DNA of 64,000 nt from Clonostachys chloroleuca. Lineage: Eukaryota > Ascomycota > Sordariomycetes > Hypocreales > Bionectriaceae. Positions within the stretch are counted from its first letter, which is position 1; every line of letters begins with the position of its first letter. Positions 1 through 11,855 of this stretch are shown in pieces. The stretch covers positions 1,984,001 to 2,048,000 of the forward strand of contig JBANAY010000004.1 in assembly GCA_037952775.1 (NCBI GenBank), in the 5' to 3' direction. The notes below the pieces were generated by a model. The model made no database searches. It had not been told where the DNA came from and was given only the letters and a program-made list of their open reading frames with translations. Position numbers and translations under genes: made by a program.

Positions 1-1480
1 TAGTGAGGTGTTCCACTCTCGGTGTCGTTTAGGAAACGTTCTGGGATGAACTTGTAGGGGGCCTTGAAACGTTGCTCATCGTAATCTGCCGCATATGCGT
101 TCTATTAGGGTGAGAAGAAGAATATTAGCCACTGTGGATCACCGAGCCGATCTTCGAAATTGGGTAGCTTGCTCAAACTTACCATGAAAAATGTTGTTCC
201 CGCAGGGATCACAGCGCCCTCATACGGAATGTCTTTAATGCTGGTGCGAGGCAAGCAAATAGGAATGACTGTCCAGAAACGAAGCGTCTCCTTGACGAGC
301 GCAGTGATGTATGGGACCTTCTCCTCAACGAGGCACTTCTCCCATGCTTCACCGTCCGGGTACACCTTTTCGATTTCCTCTAGGGCCCGTGCTTGAACCG
401 CCTGACCTTCAGGGGAAGAAAGAAAAGCGAGGCCCATGACCAAGTTCACGGGGACAGTGTCAAGTCCCGCAGAGACCATAGTCAAACAGATCGACTTGAT
501 TTCGGCTATGCAGCAGTGTCAATAATATCAACAACATATTAAATAAGTTTTCGGAACAGCTAGGTAATTACCTTCGTTCAGCTTAGCCTCAGGATCCTTG
601 AGAATGTTGCCCGTAATACAAGGCTTGTCAATTCCTGCAGCAATCTGCCCTTTGAGCTCATTGAGTAGTTTGGTGAGGTAGGCATCTCTTCTCAAGCGGA
701 ACGACTCGGCCTCGGTGTTTTGCTTATTCCAAAGCCTCATAATCGGAACATAGTCTTGCCAGTTGTTGCTTGTCGACCTGAAATTGGAAACCCCTCGCTC
801 CACCTGCGTGATCTCCTCAAGCATCTCATTGTTGATATTTCCATCGATGCGGATACCGTAGTTGAGGGTCAAGGAGGTGTTGAGCGCGAACCGGGCAAAG
901 TACAGGGAGGGATCGACGTCGACAGCGCCACCTTTGCAATCAGCTGCCAGCTCCTTGATACTCGCTGTGGACTCAAGGTCGAGGATGGGCATGTAGGACT
1001 GGGTAGAGGGCCGATTGAGTGCCGTAGCTGCCGCTTTGCGACGAGCCTTGCATGAGTCGTCCCAGGGAGATGTGCCGATGGTGAAGCCCTGAGAGGAGGA
1101 GACTACGGAATGAAAGGTATGGAAGGTCGGGCGCGAGATCAAGGCAGACTGATGCGTGATCCAAAAATGCCTGACTGATTCATAGGAGTTGACAAAGATG
1201 ACCCTCTGTGAAAGATCTGTTAGCCATTGCCGCTCACTGTAATTGAATGGATGGACCATACCTTGTTACCAAGCCGTGTTTGAAAGACCGGACCGTATTT
1301 TTGTGCCCATTTCTGAGCTACACGGGCGTGGTCTGTACCCAGATGCCATAAGTTTCCCAGTATGGGCAACCCGGGAATTTCGGGGAGACCCTTGATTTTG
1401 GGTATATCAGTTGTGTTGAGCAGCCTGATAAGGAGGAACAGCACAGCAACAATGGCAATGCCAATGACTTGGTACGACAT
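1..1480 (-). CDS. Cytochrome P450, CYP504-like (3' end outside window)
   Basis: Membrane-bound haem monooxygenase, truncated by the window edge so that the haem-binding Cys region is not visible. Exons on the minus strand: 1480-1262, 1205-572, 505-183 and 101-1, with introns of 56, 66 and 81 nt that restore a single frame. The start at 1480 is chosen because a hydrophobic anchor (about residues 4-20) follows it, then a Pro-rich hinge with PGLPILGN. The I-helix carries SAGLDT (about residues 296-301) and the K-helix ExxR reads KETLR (E357, R360). Exon 4 holds the typical segment before the PERF motif. The sequence style resembles CYP504 phenylacetate or 3-hydroxyphenylacetate hydroxylases of Aspergillus aromatic catabolism, but that assignment rests on memory of the family. 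It is divergent from the Zn2Cys6 regulator at 2295, so co-regulation is possible. Confidence 0.85.
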
Positions 1481-2294
1481 TTTGAATATTTGTACTCGTG
1501 CAATTCGCAACACAGGAAGGGGAAGAGTGGTAGAGGACTTGAAGGTAGAGTTCCAAACGAGAAATAGGCCTGGTGAGGGGAACCAGTTATATTTGGCTAA
1601 TTAGGATTACATTGATACTTCTTCTCACAGGGAACAACCGTCTGGAACGAGAGCGTATTACGTTCGAGCCGAGTCATCTGCCACCACTGGATGTCAAATG
1701 CCACCTCAGCCATCCAATTCCATGCGCGGGGTCCTCTGGAAGTTGGAGCGTGCGGGGTCCGAATCCGTGAATCCGAATCAATTCCGATTCCAGTTGATTC
1801 CGGCCGTTGGAGCTATGACATCAGTGGGTGTTGATTCGGCAGTTGAACGGAAATCAAAAAGAGAACATTCCTGTCAAGTATGATCCTGTTCGATTGGTGT
1901 CTCTCGCGACCCAGTAGTGAGTCACCCATTGCTAAGCTTGCTCTTCAACGGAATCAACTAGCTGGTGAGTATACCGAGTTGAGAGTTACTCAGATAGAGA
2001 CATGTACATACTGAAGAGTAGCCGAATCTAAGCGAGATTCTCCCTAGCGCAGGGATCGAGGATAATTACGCGATGATTGATTCGCCAGAGGCCTCCGTAG
2101 ACCCCCGCCCTTCCCCAGATCGGTAAATCTGGGGCGTGCATGGACGCTCTGTGTCTCTCCATCTCTCTCATCTCCACCGGCCGAACGCGGGGCGGTTGGA
2201 GATCGATCACTCATCCTTGGCCAAGTGATTTCTGCTCAGCTGGAACGTAAACAGGCATCAGACACAGACTGCATTCACAATTGGCCTGGCTGTC
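1481..2294. promoter_or_regulatory. Divergent intergenic region between P450 and Zn2Cys6 regulator
   Basis: Shared 0.8 kb upstream region of two divergent genes. Positions 1757-1805 hold a cluster of CCG-containing repeats (GAATCCG, ATTCCG and reverse forms), and GAATCAA/TTGATTC forms a short inverted repeat there. CGG/CCG triplets are the usual core recognised by Zn2Cys6 dimers, so this is a plausible operator for the neighbouring regulator. That is inference only. Confidence 0.3.
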
Positions 2295-4649
2295 ATGCCC
2301 AATATTCGCAAGAGGCGGTTTCCATACACGACGGTCGCGTGGTGAGTGCTTCCCCTGAGAGCGGACCGAGCGGGACTGATGAGGTTTTACTGCGTAGCGC
2401 CAATTGCCAGCGACGAAAGACAAAGTGCAGCGGCGAGAAGCCATGTAAGTCCTGCAGCGACAGCGGAGTCAGCTGTGTCTATGAGCGAAGCTCCCGGTTT
2501 CGATCTGGCTCAGGCTCTGGCGCCCGCCCATGCCTCATAACCACCAGCGGCCGACATGGCCGTGAGAAATCACTCACACAGCCCCCACAGCCCAGCAGTT
2601 CAGATTACTATTTGCGCCTGGCAGAGAAGCGCCTGATCGCCCTGAGCCCAGAGCAGAGCGATTCAAGACAGGACTGCCCAATTGAGGTACATACTGTTGG
2701 CGCCTCTTCTGTGAGGCGGCTCGTAGAGCACCGCCGCAGAGGCTCACCAGGGGGTGTCCTGGCCGTGTTTGATACGCGGACGTGGGTGAATATTCTCCGA
2801 AAGTACAACGAAGAAGTCGGGTTACAATACCCTTTCGTTGATCTGGATGAGTTGAAACGGGATATTTGTAACCTGGCCACGTCCCCGTCGAGTCGTCATG
2901 AGCGGCAAAATGAAGAAGAGGAAATGGCAGCAGCACAGGGCCTCAACCAGTTCCATCCCGAGTCGCCCAATGAGCAGATATGCATACTTATTCTAACCAT
3001 AATAGCCACTCTGGCCGAGTACGACGCTACTAAGTTGGCCAATCCCATTGTGGAAGATGTTTTCAAAGACGTCGCTATCAAAACACAACTCAAGAGCGTC
3101 AACGAATCGGACTTATCGCTCCTGATTTTAATCGTTAGTTCACCAACCCCATTACCTACCCCTGAGAGGACAACTACTAATCCTAGAATTCTGTAAGAGT
3201 ATTTACTTCTTCCTTAGCGATCGGGAAATTCTCGCGTGGCGAGGGATCGGAAATGTTCTCAGGTTGATCCAAGAGCTGAACTCGACTAATCGCGAATCAT
3301 CTAGTGGATTCGCACTATCTTCAAACCAGTCTACTCAAGTGAACGAGAAGCTTTTCTGGTCTGCGTACACATTGGACAGGCGTTGGAGTTTTGGGACCAA
3401 CCTTCCATTCGCAATCCAGGATTCCGATATTCACAGTGTACCTAGATTCGAGGTAAGTATCCATGCTGGCCTTCCTCTGCACAGAAGCAGTTTTGCTTAC
3501 CACAGACAAATTAATATGAAACAGGACGGATCATTATCGTCAGTGTATATGAGACAGATGATATTATTCTGTGGCATTGCTTCAGAGGTCCGTAACTGGC
3601 TAGCACCCAACCACGGTCATGGTGCGGCAAAGTCACCTCTCCTTACAGGAGACTCAACCTGCGACTTTCTCAACTTCAGAGTCATCCAATGGCAACAAAA
3701 CTTACCGGAATGCATCAGGTTTATGGGCATCCAAGAAACCTTCGACTCAAGGAGGGAGAACAGGGGAGAGTACAAGCTGCGTCTTACGGTATATTTGAGG
3801 GCCAATCTGATGCGGACCGTAATCTACCGGAAGTGGGCGTCGCGAACAGACCTCAGCAGCCATACCACAACTGCAAACACCATGAGAGAGATTGCTCAAG
3901 ATACCGTTCGAGTTTTGGTCAAACTTGCCCGTGAAACAGACATATACCGATCTCAACAGCGAACCTTTAATCACTTCCTCGAAACAGCACTCTCATCATT
4001 ATTACTGACGCTATGCTCTGCCGAGAGCATTGGCTCCCGAAATAGAAGCAGTGAATCTTTCCACAATCCTACAAGAAAATCCTGCCTGCATGATATTCGG
4101 TCAGCCATGGAGCTCGTGGCACAGTTGTCCGTGTCATCCCCCATCACACTTCGACTTCAAGAGAAATTGAAAGGGATTAGAGGTGTCCTCGAAGAGATTG
4201 AGGCTCGGGACTATGCTTCTCCCAGTGATAGCACAACTATCCAGAATCGCTGGGATCTTTCAGAAGCGGATGGTCTGGAACATTCAACAACTCAAGAGGG
4301 AGATATTCACCCACCTACCTTGACTAGCCCTGAGGATTCTCAAACCGCAGGTCTACATAATGGGAGAACACCCCAGATAGTCAGAACTCCTCAGCCTCCG
4401 TCTTTGGAATCGCTATTTACAAGCGTTGGAGACTATGACAGCATGTCCAACCCCGCTATACGGCCGGTCAGTTTGAGGGGAACAGCCGAAGATGAACAAG
4501 GTGGTGATCAAATTGAGCCACGCGTGGGATGGCTACCCTCTGACATGTATACACCACAGGCGGTGGATTGTGCTATTGACGATTTCTATCTACAGCGATA
4601 TCCCGAACTAGGGGATATGTTGAAAGACTATGAGAGTTTCACCTTCTAG
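2295..4649 (+). CDS. Zn2Cys6 fungal transcription factor
   Basis: Nuclear regulator of about 720 residues. Exons: 2295-2341, 2398-3133, 3198-3452 and 3525-4649; introns are 56, 64 and 72 nt. The first intron splits the zinc cluster, and joining exons 1 and 2 gives C16-x2-C19-x6-C26-x5-C32-x2-C35-x6-C42 followed by basic residues, the GAL4-type binuclear cluster. The start ATG at 2295 is chosen because only this short exon supplies the first Cys. The middle contains a fungal-trans-like segment (FWSAYTLDRRWSFGTNLPF). The last intron has length divisible by three, so retention would not break the frame; its splicing is inferred from good GTAAGT and ACAG sites. It is head-to-head with the P450 and tail-to-tail with the hydrolase at 4794. 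The target genes are unknown. Confidence 0.85.
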
Positions 4650-4793
4650 TATAGTGCTCGGAAGAAGTCTAGCTGATTTGTGTACCACTGATAATTGATA
4701 TCTACCACCATTTTAATAAATTGAACGAAATCTGAATCATGTCTGTCATTTGATACTAAAAAGCCTTCCACGAAACATTCCAGCCTTAGAAAT

Positions 4794-6251
4794 TTATAGG
4801 ATCCCGTCGGGTGAGTAGAAAAGTTGCCAGTTGAGCGCACTCTGGTATTGGTCGAGAGGTCTGACTGTATCATCTCCTATAGTCTCAACCGTGCATGAAG
4901 ATGTACCAGACCTTGTGCTCTTTCTTTTGCTGTTGAATCGCTCTTCTAACCACTTCAACCAGATTTGCTGAGTAGCGTAACTGGCATCGACATGGCCAAC
5001 TCCCTGAGCAACGACATAACGAAGCTCACGTTCGGGGAAAGAAGCACAGGTCTGGCTGACGCTTAGAGCTGTGAGGGCTTCTGGGAGCAGGGCATCATTG
5101 GTTCCATGGAACACGAGCATTGGACCAACAAAATCCTGGCCTCCCACAGTAGTTAGATTGGCAAAGCTGGATGACCAGTATGAATCTATGAATTCATCCT
5201 TCATTAGAGCTGCGGTAGGATCGGCCTCTAGAGTTCCGGCGAGGGCCGCTTCAACCGCGAGGCTACACCCTTGTAATTCCTCAACAAGGGTGAGAAGGGC
5301 CTGCCCCCGCGCCGTAAGCATATCTGCGCCAATGTCCATATCGGGCCAGATGCTCTTCATGGTGTTGGCTGCCTGCATCATGGCGAGGGATTTCCCGGTG
5401 GCCTTCACAAGCATGGTGGTGTTGGTGACGGGGGAGCCGGCGATGGTACCGAGGTATCCCGGAATCTGCAGCTCGACCTGCTGCTGCGCGGCGGCCCAGG
5501 CGGTGCCGCCGCCCTGGCTGTGTCCATAGATGACGAACTCTTCGGTGAGTTTATCAGGGAAAGCAGAACGGGCCGCCTGGACGGCGTACAGAATGTCATT
5601 CCCACCGGCTGGAGATGCCACGTACTGGTGGAGAATGGGACTGCCATCTGGGTAAAACGGAACACCAAGGCCAGCATAGTCAGTGGCGACAACAGCATAT
5701 CCGGCCAAGGCCAAGGCATAAGGTCCAGAAAACTGATATAGGAGGTTCCGCATATGGGAAGGAGCACACTCGGCCACCAGACCAGCTGTGCCGTGGCCCC
5801 AGCTCACAAGTGGCGCGGCCTTGACACCACCCAGAGCGTGGTATGGCCAGAGAATGTAGGCTGATACTGGAACAATCGTCCCGTTGAGAGTTTTGGACTG
5901 ATAAATAAACCGGGATAGCGCAATAGAGAGGGGGATGGTGTATGTTGAGGTGTTAGTGAAGGCTTCGAGCTTGAGAAGCGAGCCTGCAGGAGCAGTGGTA
6001 GCATTGTCAGGCAGATCCGTGTAAAATGGGTCGCTCATAACAGAGCCGGTGGCCCAGTTGGTTTGCTCGAAGCGGACGACAACTTCGAGATTATGTGCGG
6101 CTTCATTGGATAGACCTAGCGACTTGATCTGATCATCCGTTAAGGTAAAGCTGGAGTTCCAGGTATTGTTGCGAGGCTCAAGCCACTCAGCGACTGTAAC
6201 ACAGGCCAGTGTGGCAAACACACAGGTGGAAATTCCAAAGCAAGGACGCAT
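4794..6251 (-). CDS. Secreted alpha/beta-hydrolase, secretory-lipase-like
   Basis: Single-exon protein of 485 residues with a signal peptide (about 1-21) and several N-glycosylation sequons, so probably extracellular. The alpha/beta-hydrolase fold is supported by an HG oxyanion segment (WGHGTAG, 151-157), the nucleophile elbow GHSQGGG with Ser245, the acid in HGTND (Asp386) and the catalytic His in GVGH (His420). Size and motif order fit fungal secretory lipases of the LIP type, which hydrolyse acyl esters. An esterase of another specificity is equally possible. The C-terminal tail after about residue 440 is Ser/Arg-rich and unlike the core. It converges with the Zn2Cys6 regulator, with 144 bp between stop codons. 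Confidence 0.82.
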   Translation of the reverse strand: MRPCFGISTCVFATLACVTVAEWLEPRNNTWNSSFTLTDDQIKSLGLSNEAAHNLEVVVRFEQTNWATGSVMSDPFYTDLPDNATTAPAGSLLKLEAFTNTSTYTIPLSIALSRFIYQSKTLNGTIVPVSAYILWPYHALGGVKAAPLVSWGHGTAGLVAECAPSHMRNLLYQFSGPYALALAGYAVVATDYAGLGVPFYPDGSPILHQYVASPAGGNDILYAVQAARSAFPDKLTEEFVIYGHSQGGGTAWAAAQQQVELQIPGYLGTIAGSPVTNTTMLVKATGKSLAMMQAANTMKSIWPDMDIGADMLTARGQALLTLVEELQGCSLAVEAALAGTLEADPTAALMKDEFIDSYWSSSFANLTTVGGQDFVGPMLVFHGTNDALLPEALTALSVSQTCASFPERELRYVVAQGVGHVDASYATQQIWLKWLEERFNSKRKSTRSGTSSCTVETIGDDTVRPLDQYQSALNWQLFYSPDGIL

Positions 6252-8552
6252 TGCTGGATTTATTGGGAGATGCGGTTCATGAAATGAACAATGCTAGCTA
6301 CAGATATCTCACTCAACATCCATCGAGAAGCATGACATGTTATATTCTCAATGAGTACGTCTATACGATATAAGGCTATCCCAAATCAAGACCAATAATG
6401 TGGCTATAATTACTGGAGAATGAAAAGACGATGGTCCGCATTGGTTCGGGAGATGCTGGTTGAGGAGTGAATATCGCGCCCCATGTTCACAGTGTGAACC
6501 TTCATTACCCGACTAGAGCATGTAGGTGCGACCCCTGTCTTATTCGATCGTCCAATCATCAGGCTTACCCATCACATTCCAGGAATTTCTGCTTGCACGT
6601 TGAATTGCAATGTCAATCACTAATTAAGGCCAGGGGCCGTCTGACTGAGTATGGAAATATTCGTGCAAGCCTGGCCATTAGCAATGCATGTCTCTGTTCG
6701 GATCGGTCAGAAAAGGACGTGAAGCGCAGTTCTAATATGAATATGGTCTCTCTTCCTGGCTTTCATTCATTTTCTTCGTCATTGAAAGGAAGCTGCCCTT
6801 CCTGAATTGGCTCCTGAGCCATATCCTCGAATCATCATTTCTATAGTTATCGAAATGTTTCAATATCAACAGATTACTAAAATAGAACTCATACCCAACT
6901 ATTTTGATATATTTCTTAGCCTTGAGCGGTAACAAAGTAGCCACCAAATATGGTGTTATATCTCAGAGGAGGGGATGTGGGATGCGAAGACTGGTTTCTT
7001 TGAAAAGGATGCATTTCATCGATTATTCAAGATTCTCACAGGTTTCAACCCCGAATTATGGGCCTACAGCAAGTACTGCGCGGCTTTGATGTCTGGACTC
7101 TTGAAAATGAGGGTCCCTTTGGCCACCCCCTTCTTATATTCAAATTGATAAGCCTCGGTACATGTACTTTGAACCTTGGGTGGGCAAATCTATGTAGATA
7201 ACTCCTTACTCTATAGATCAACCTGGACGATTGATTTACGTGGTAGCATAAACGTCCGCTTAACCATGTACTGGCGCTTCGTAGTGCTTAGATTCGAATA
7301 GCTACAGCCTTAATCCTTGCAAATAGTGATAGCTTCACTTCACAGAGAAGCCACCGAGCCAGTCTTATAATGATGCATACGAATTACATTAGCATGTTGT
7401 TTCTTCTTCTCGCTTTATCCGCTTATATACTGTGCTATTATCCCAGGGTTCAGACTCATCATTAATTCTACCTAACTAGCGGTCTCTTGCAGCTTGCTCC
7501 TGGAATCAACTGTCTACACCTGTACCGGCACTGACACTGGATTAAGACATGGAACGGAAACTGTATGAGAATGACCCCTTTTGCTCCAATCGTCAAAGGT
7601 AACAGTCTGGGCGCATTTTCCAGAGTCTGGCCAGAATCTTCAGGATCGGTCGTTTCAAACTTGATACCATGACACCCCGGGTCTTGCGCAATTTTGCCGC
7701 TTGGCGCTGGAGCCACGCCAGAGAGTCCTATCCCGTTATACTGCATGATAGGAAGGCACACAATCATATTATCTAGAGTGGTTTAAGAGAAATTCCTGGT
7801 TCCAATTTCATTCTGCTTTTACTCTATTCTGATTGCACTATTCCTCTTGGTAATCGACAGAACTAGATAATCATCTCTTGCAATCTAGGATTGGGCATTG
7901 ATGCTCTCGTGAATGACCTGTCAACGGCCAGGTGAATACGAGTGCCAGGAGGCAGGGGTGCTGGTCCAGTTATGAGCGATGTCGGACTGAAGCTCCTTAT
8001 CGCCATCCGATACACGCATCCTCTGTTGATCTTAGCCCAGGAGTATCTACCCAAAAAGTTCCCCTGCATGATGAATCAGTGGCCAAAGAAAGAAGAGAAG
8101 AGGGACTATTGAACGAACACAGATTGTGGCACACACCGTCAATTGGTCTTGGGGCGGTCAGTCACTTTTCAATTGAAGCCATCACTGAAGCGGGCTGCTT
8201 AGTGGAGCTGTACAGGGCTCGACGGGACCGACCAGGTATCGATGCATCAAGCTACACATTTAGGCTCCGGGGCGCTGGAACCTGGCAGATCCGGTCCCTT
8301 AGTCCCCTGAATCAGCATGGCCGAGCCCCCTAAGCGATCTCTCCCGCCCCTGTAGCTGGCTCGATAGACGCTGCAAGTCCCCACCCTACCCTGGATCTTC
8401 CGACTCAAGGCCAAACCAGGTCACCTGCCAGCCCGACTTATCATCGAGGCGCCACCCGTTGCTCTCTCCGTTTAAAACCCCCGGAGCATCATGTTTGTTA
8501 TGAACAGAATATCTCGCACCTGAACACACCCGGATTGACCACGCTAAGCAGG
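6252..8552. other. Intergenic region, no supported gene
   Basis: About 2.3 kb with only short open frames and no recognisable domain. Frames at 7468-7767 (minus) and 7932-8333 (plus) show no family features or splice partners I can support. It serves as the upstream region of both the hydrolase (minus) and the TPR gene (plus). Confidence 0.5.
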
Positions 8553-10235
8553 ATGTCCATAAGGGACAGGGTGGAGGGCGACTATTACGACCTTGGAGGC
8601 TTCCATCGTCCGGTGACGACTTCCAGCGCTGAGGCCCAAACATGGTTTGACCGTGGCTTGATTTGGTCCTACGGCTTCAACCACGAAGAGTCGGCCAAAT
8701 GCTTCCAGCGAGCTATTGCTGCCGACCCCGAGTGTGCCATGGCATATTGGGGTCTGGCCTACGCTCTGGGTCCCAATTACAACAAGCCCTGGAAGTTATT
8801 TACCGAAGCTGAGCGGCTCGACACTGTAGCGAAAACACACCGCGCGGTAGCCAAGGCCAGAGCAAGAGCACCCAGCGTTGGTCCTGTTGAACAGGCTCTC
8901 ATCAGCGCTCTCAGCTTCCGTTATCCTGGAGACAAGCAGCCTACCAAGATCAATTGCTCTGTGTGGAGTAGAGAATATGCAGACGCCATGGGAACTGTCT
9001 ACGCAAGCTTTCCCGACGACCCCGATGTCGCAACACTCTACGCAGATGCTATGATGAATCTCACTCCCTGGCAACTATGGGATCTTCCCACTGGAGAACC
9101 TGCCCCAGGAGCTCGCACACTAGAGACGAAGCGAGTCTTGGACCATGCATTGTCCCTCGACGTTGGGCATCGCCACCCTGGTGTGCTTCATCTTTACATT
9201 CATCTGATGGAAATGTCCAAGGAACCCGAAACTGCCATGTCGCCCGCAAACAGATTGCGAGGCCTTATCCCTGACTCCGGACATCTCAACCATATGCCGT
9301 CCCACTTGGATATCCTCGTGGGGGACTATGCTCAAGCGGTAATTGCCAATACCGACGCCATCCGAGCAGATGAAATTTTCCTGTCCCGCGAAGGCCCTTT
9401 GAATTTCTACACCTTATACCGAAGCCACGACTATCACTTCCGCCTCTACGCTGCCATGTTTTCTGGTCAATCCCGCATCGCTTTTGAGACCGTGTCTATG
9501 CTCGAGGCCACCATCACCAAAGAGCTCCTCCAGATTGAGATGCCTCCTATGGCCGACTGGCTTGAGAGCTTTTTGGCAATGCGGCTCCACGCCTACATTA
9601 GGTTCGGGCGATGGAAGGACATAATTGATTTCCCATTCCCAAGCGACCCTGTGCTTTACTGCGTAACTACTGCCTTGACGCATTACGCCAAGGGAATGGC
9701 GTACGCTGCTCTCAACATGATCCAAGATGCCGAGAACCAGCGCAACGAGTTTTCCAATGCTGTTCCCCGCGTAAGCCCCAACCGCACCCTATTCAACAAC
9801 CAGTGCGTCGATATCCTTGGCGTCGCGCAATCTCTTTTGGACGGCGAGCTTGAATACCGCCGGGCAAACTATGAGGTCGCCTTCGCACACCTGCGAGAGT
9901 CTATCCTAAAGTACGACGACCTGCCGTTCGACGAGCCGTGGGGTTGGATGCAACCGACTCGGCACGCGTATGGCGCTCTGCTTCTGGAACAGAATCACAT
10001 CGAAGATGCCCTTGCAGTGTACAGGGCTGATCTGGGCCTGGATGACACGTTATCGCGAACGCATAGGCATCCAAACAACGTCTGGGCCCTGCACGGGTAC
10101 CACGAGTGCTTGATAAGACTTGGTCGAGAAGATGAGGCCAGGGAGATTCGGCCGAAGTTGGATGCTGCTCTGGCTGTCGCCGATGTGCCCATCCGTTCGT
10201 CCTGCTTCTGTAGGATGAGAACCTTCAAACTATGA
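8553..10235 (+). CDS. Tetratricopeptide-repeat domain protein
   Basis: Intronless protein of 560 residues, probably cytosolic, with no signal peptide or membrane segment. The start at 8553 is the first ATG of the frame; the frame opens slightly earlier without an ATG. An N-terminal TPR unit is clear (WFDRGLIWSYGFNHEESAKCFQRA, then a DPECAMAYWGLAYA helix). Further TPR-like helices recur near residues 235-270 and 430-520, including an ALAVYRADL stretch close to the C-terminus. A histidine-rich patch (about residues 200-260, with HRHPGVLHLYIHLMEM and HMPSHLDI) is striking. Related TPR proteins occur in both bacteria and fungi and are functionally uncharacterised as far as I know. The neighbours do not reveal its role. 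Confidence 0.82.
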   Translation: MSIRDRVEGDYYDLGGFHRPVTTSSAEAQTWFDRGLIWSYGFNHEESAKCFQRAIAADPECAMAYWGLAYALGPNYNKPWKLFTEAERLDTVAKTHRAVAKARARAPSVGPVEQALISALSFRYPGDKQPTKINCSVWSREYADAMGTVYASFPDDPDVATLYADAMMNLTPWQLWDLPTGEPAPGARTLETKRVLDHALSLDVGHRHPGVLHLYIHLMEMSKEPETAMSPANRLRGLIPDSGHLNHMPSHLDILVGDYAQAVIANTDAIRADEIFLSREGPLNFYTLYRSHDYHFRLYAAMFSGQSRIAFETVSMLEATITKELLQIEMPPMADWLESFLAMRLHAYIRFGRWKDIIDFPFPSDPVLYCVTTALTHYAKGMAYAALNMIQDAENQRNEFSNAVPRVSPNRTLFNNQCVDILGVAQSLLDGELEYRRANYEVAFAHLRESILKYDDLPFDEPWGWMQPTRHAYGALLLEQNHIEDALAVYRADLGLDDTLSRTHRHPNNVWALHGYHECLIRLGREDEAREIRPKLDAALAVADVPIRSSCFCRMRTFKL

Positions 10236-11855
10236 GGGTAGGCATTGCGGGGGTGACGGTGATAGCTGGAACAGATTACATACGTACTGTTTAGATGTAC
10301 ATTGATTACACGTCGTTTACGAAGCGACAACTTTAGCAGAATGAATTGACTTAATGCCATATGAATAATAAGCACCGTGAATGATCAACAGGTACGAGGT
10401 CGACCTTGGTCTTCCATCGGCATGTGACCGCGTTGTCAAACACTTGTCTTTTATGTTACTAGAGTTTGTTGCGTAGGCAATCTAGTGTCGAGTCCAGTAG
10501 TTTAAGAAGGGGCAAGAGACCTGCAAAGACCAACTGATACTCTTCTCAGCCCAAGTCGGATGTTTCGAGTCAGTTCCGGTATATTCAACTCTAGCTCTAG
10601 AAAAACTGTGTTATCCTCCCTTTCCGAGATTTTGGTCACCATAGCCCATGCCGTCTTGGCTATGTCGTAGCTAACTAAAGCAGAACCTACCATGGTATAT
10701 CCTTTGACCCTGCTGGCCGCTCGTCAGCTGACCACGCTATGGAATATCCTATTTTGGCATGGCTTCCATCTTTCACGTTGAATTAAACTTCTAGATGGAC
10801 CTACTTGACGACCTGGACATGTCAGTAAGTGGATCGATTAATACAGAGAGAGTCTAGTTAAGATCCTACGGTTGGAAGCTGGATAGAATCTCTGATGAAG
10901 ATCCTCGGCCAACAATCCTCATTGTTGTTGCAGCAAGTAGTTTTAGAAAAAACAATAAGCCCCATTAGTAATCCATAAAATTTCGATCTCAAGCATGCCG
11001 CATGAGAAGAGTAGGATAGATAGGCTCCAACATTTACCCGTCTAGAAAACCTGCAAAATCACAATCATAAAAAAATTCACTATACCTGACTTGCAAAGCA
11101 TCCAATAGTTTATTAGAATAGGAAGATATCTCGATGCAGTTACTGCGATAAGGTGTTTCCTAACTAGGCCCTAGAGGATTCATCATATCGACGAACATTG
11201 CCGCTTGAATGAGCATTCCAATAGGGCTTGAGATAAGCTAGGCGGCTATGTAGAAAGCGAGGGTGATACATAAGGTCAACTCAGTGCAATGGTACTTTGT
11301 AGAACAACTGAGAGTTGGCTGTATCTAGCTACTAGTCATTCAACTAGGTATTTGATTTTGGTACCTAAGGGCCATGGATATAGACGTCTAAGATCCTGTA
11401 GGCTAACTTCCAACCATCAGAACATCTAGAGTTGGAACTCCCTTTGAAAGGAAAAGGCAGGAGAGAGAGTCGACACATGTACCGTTCTAACTGATTGAAA
11501 AGGCCAGAGTACACTTGCACACCAATACTCAATGGACTGTGAGGCGATCCAGGTTATAGTGGATAAGTGAAACAGATAGAAGATAGGAATATAATGAGTA
11601 TAAGATTATTGGAGCAATACTTATCGAAGACCTGACATTGCTAGTCCCAATATACGCAAGGCTCTTGCCATACATCAATTGCGAATACATATCTCATAAC
11701 AACTAGTTGAGTGTGTGGCAGGGTTTGCGCGATTCTGCATGAGTTCCAGAGCTGTCGAGAAAAGGGGAACGTTAACTGAAGGAGAAAAGCAATAGGGGTT
11801 TATTTTCGATTATGAAACATTCCAATTATTAGAAATTAATTTCGACATAAAGAAT
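10236..11855. other. AT-rich intergenic region, no supported gene
   Basis: About 1.6 kb, visibly AT-rich, with only one short minus-strand frame (10502-10693) lacking recognisable features. The last part carries the 3' flank of the AflR-domain gene at 11856. I see no transposon ends or terminal repeats. Confidence 0.45.
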
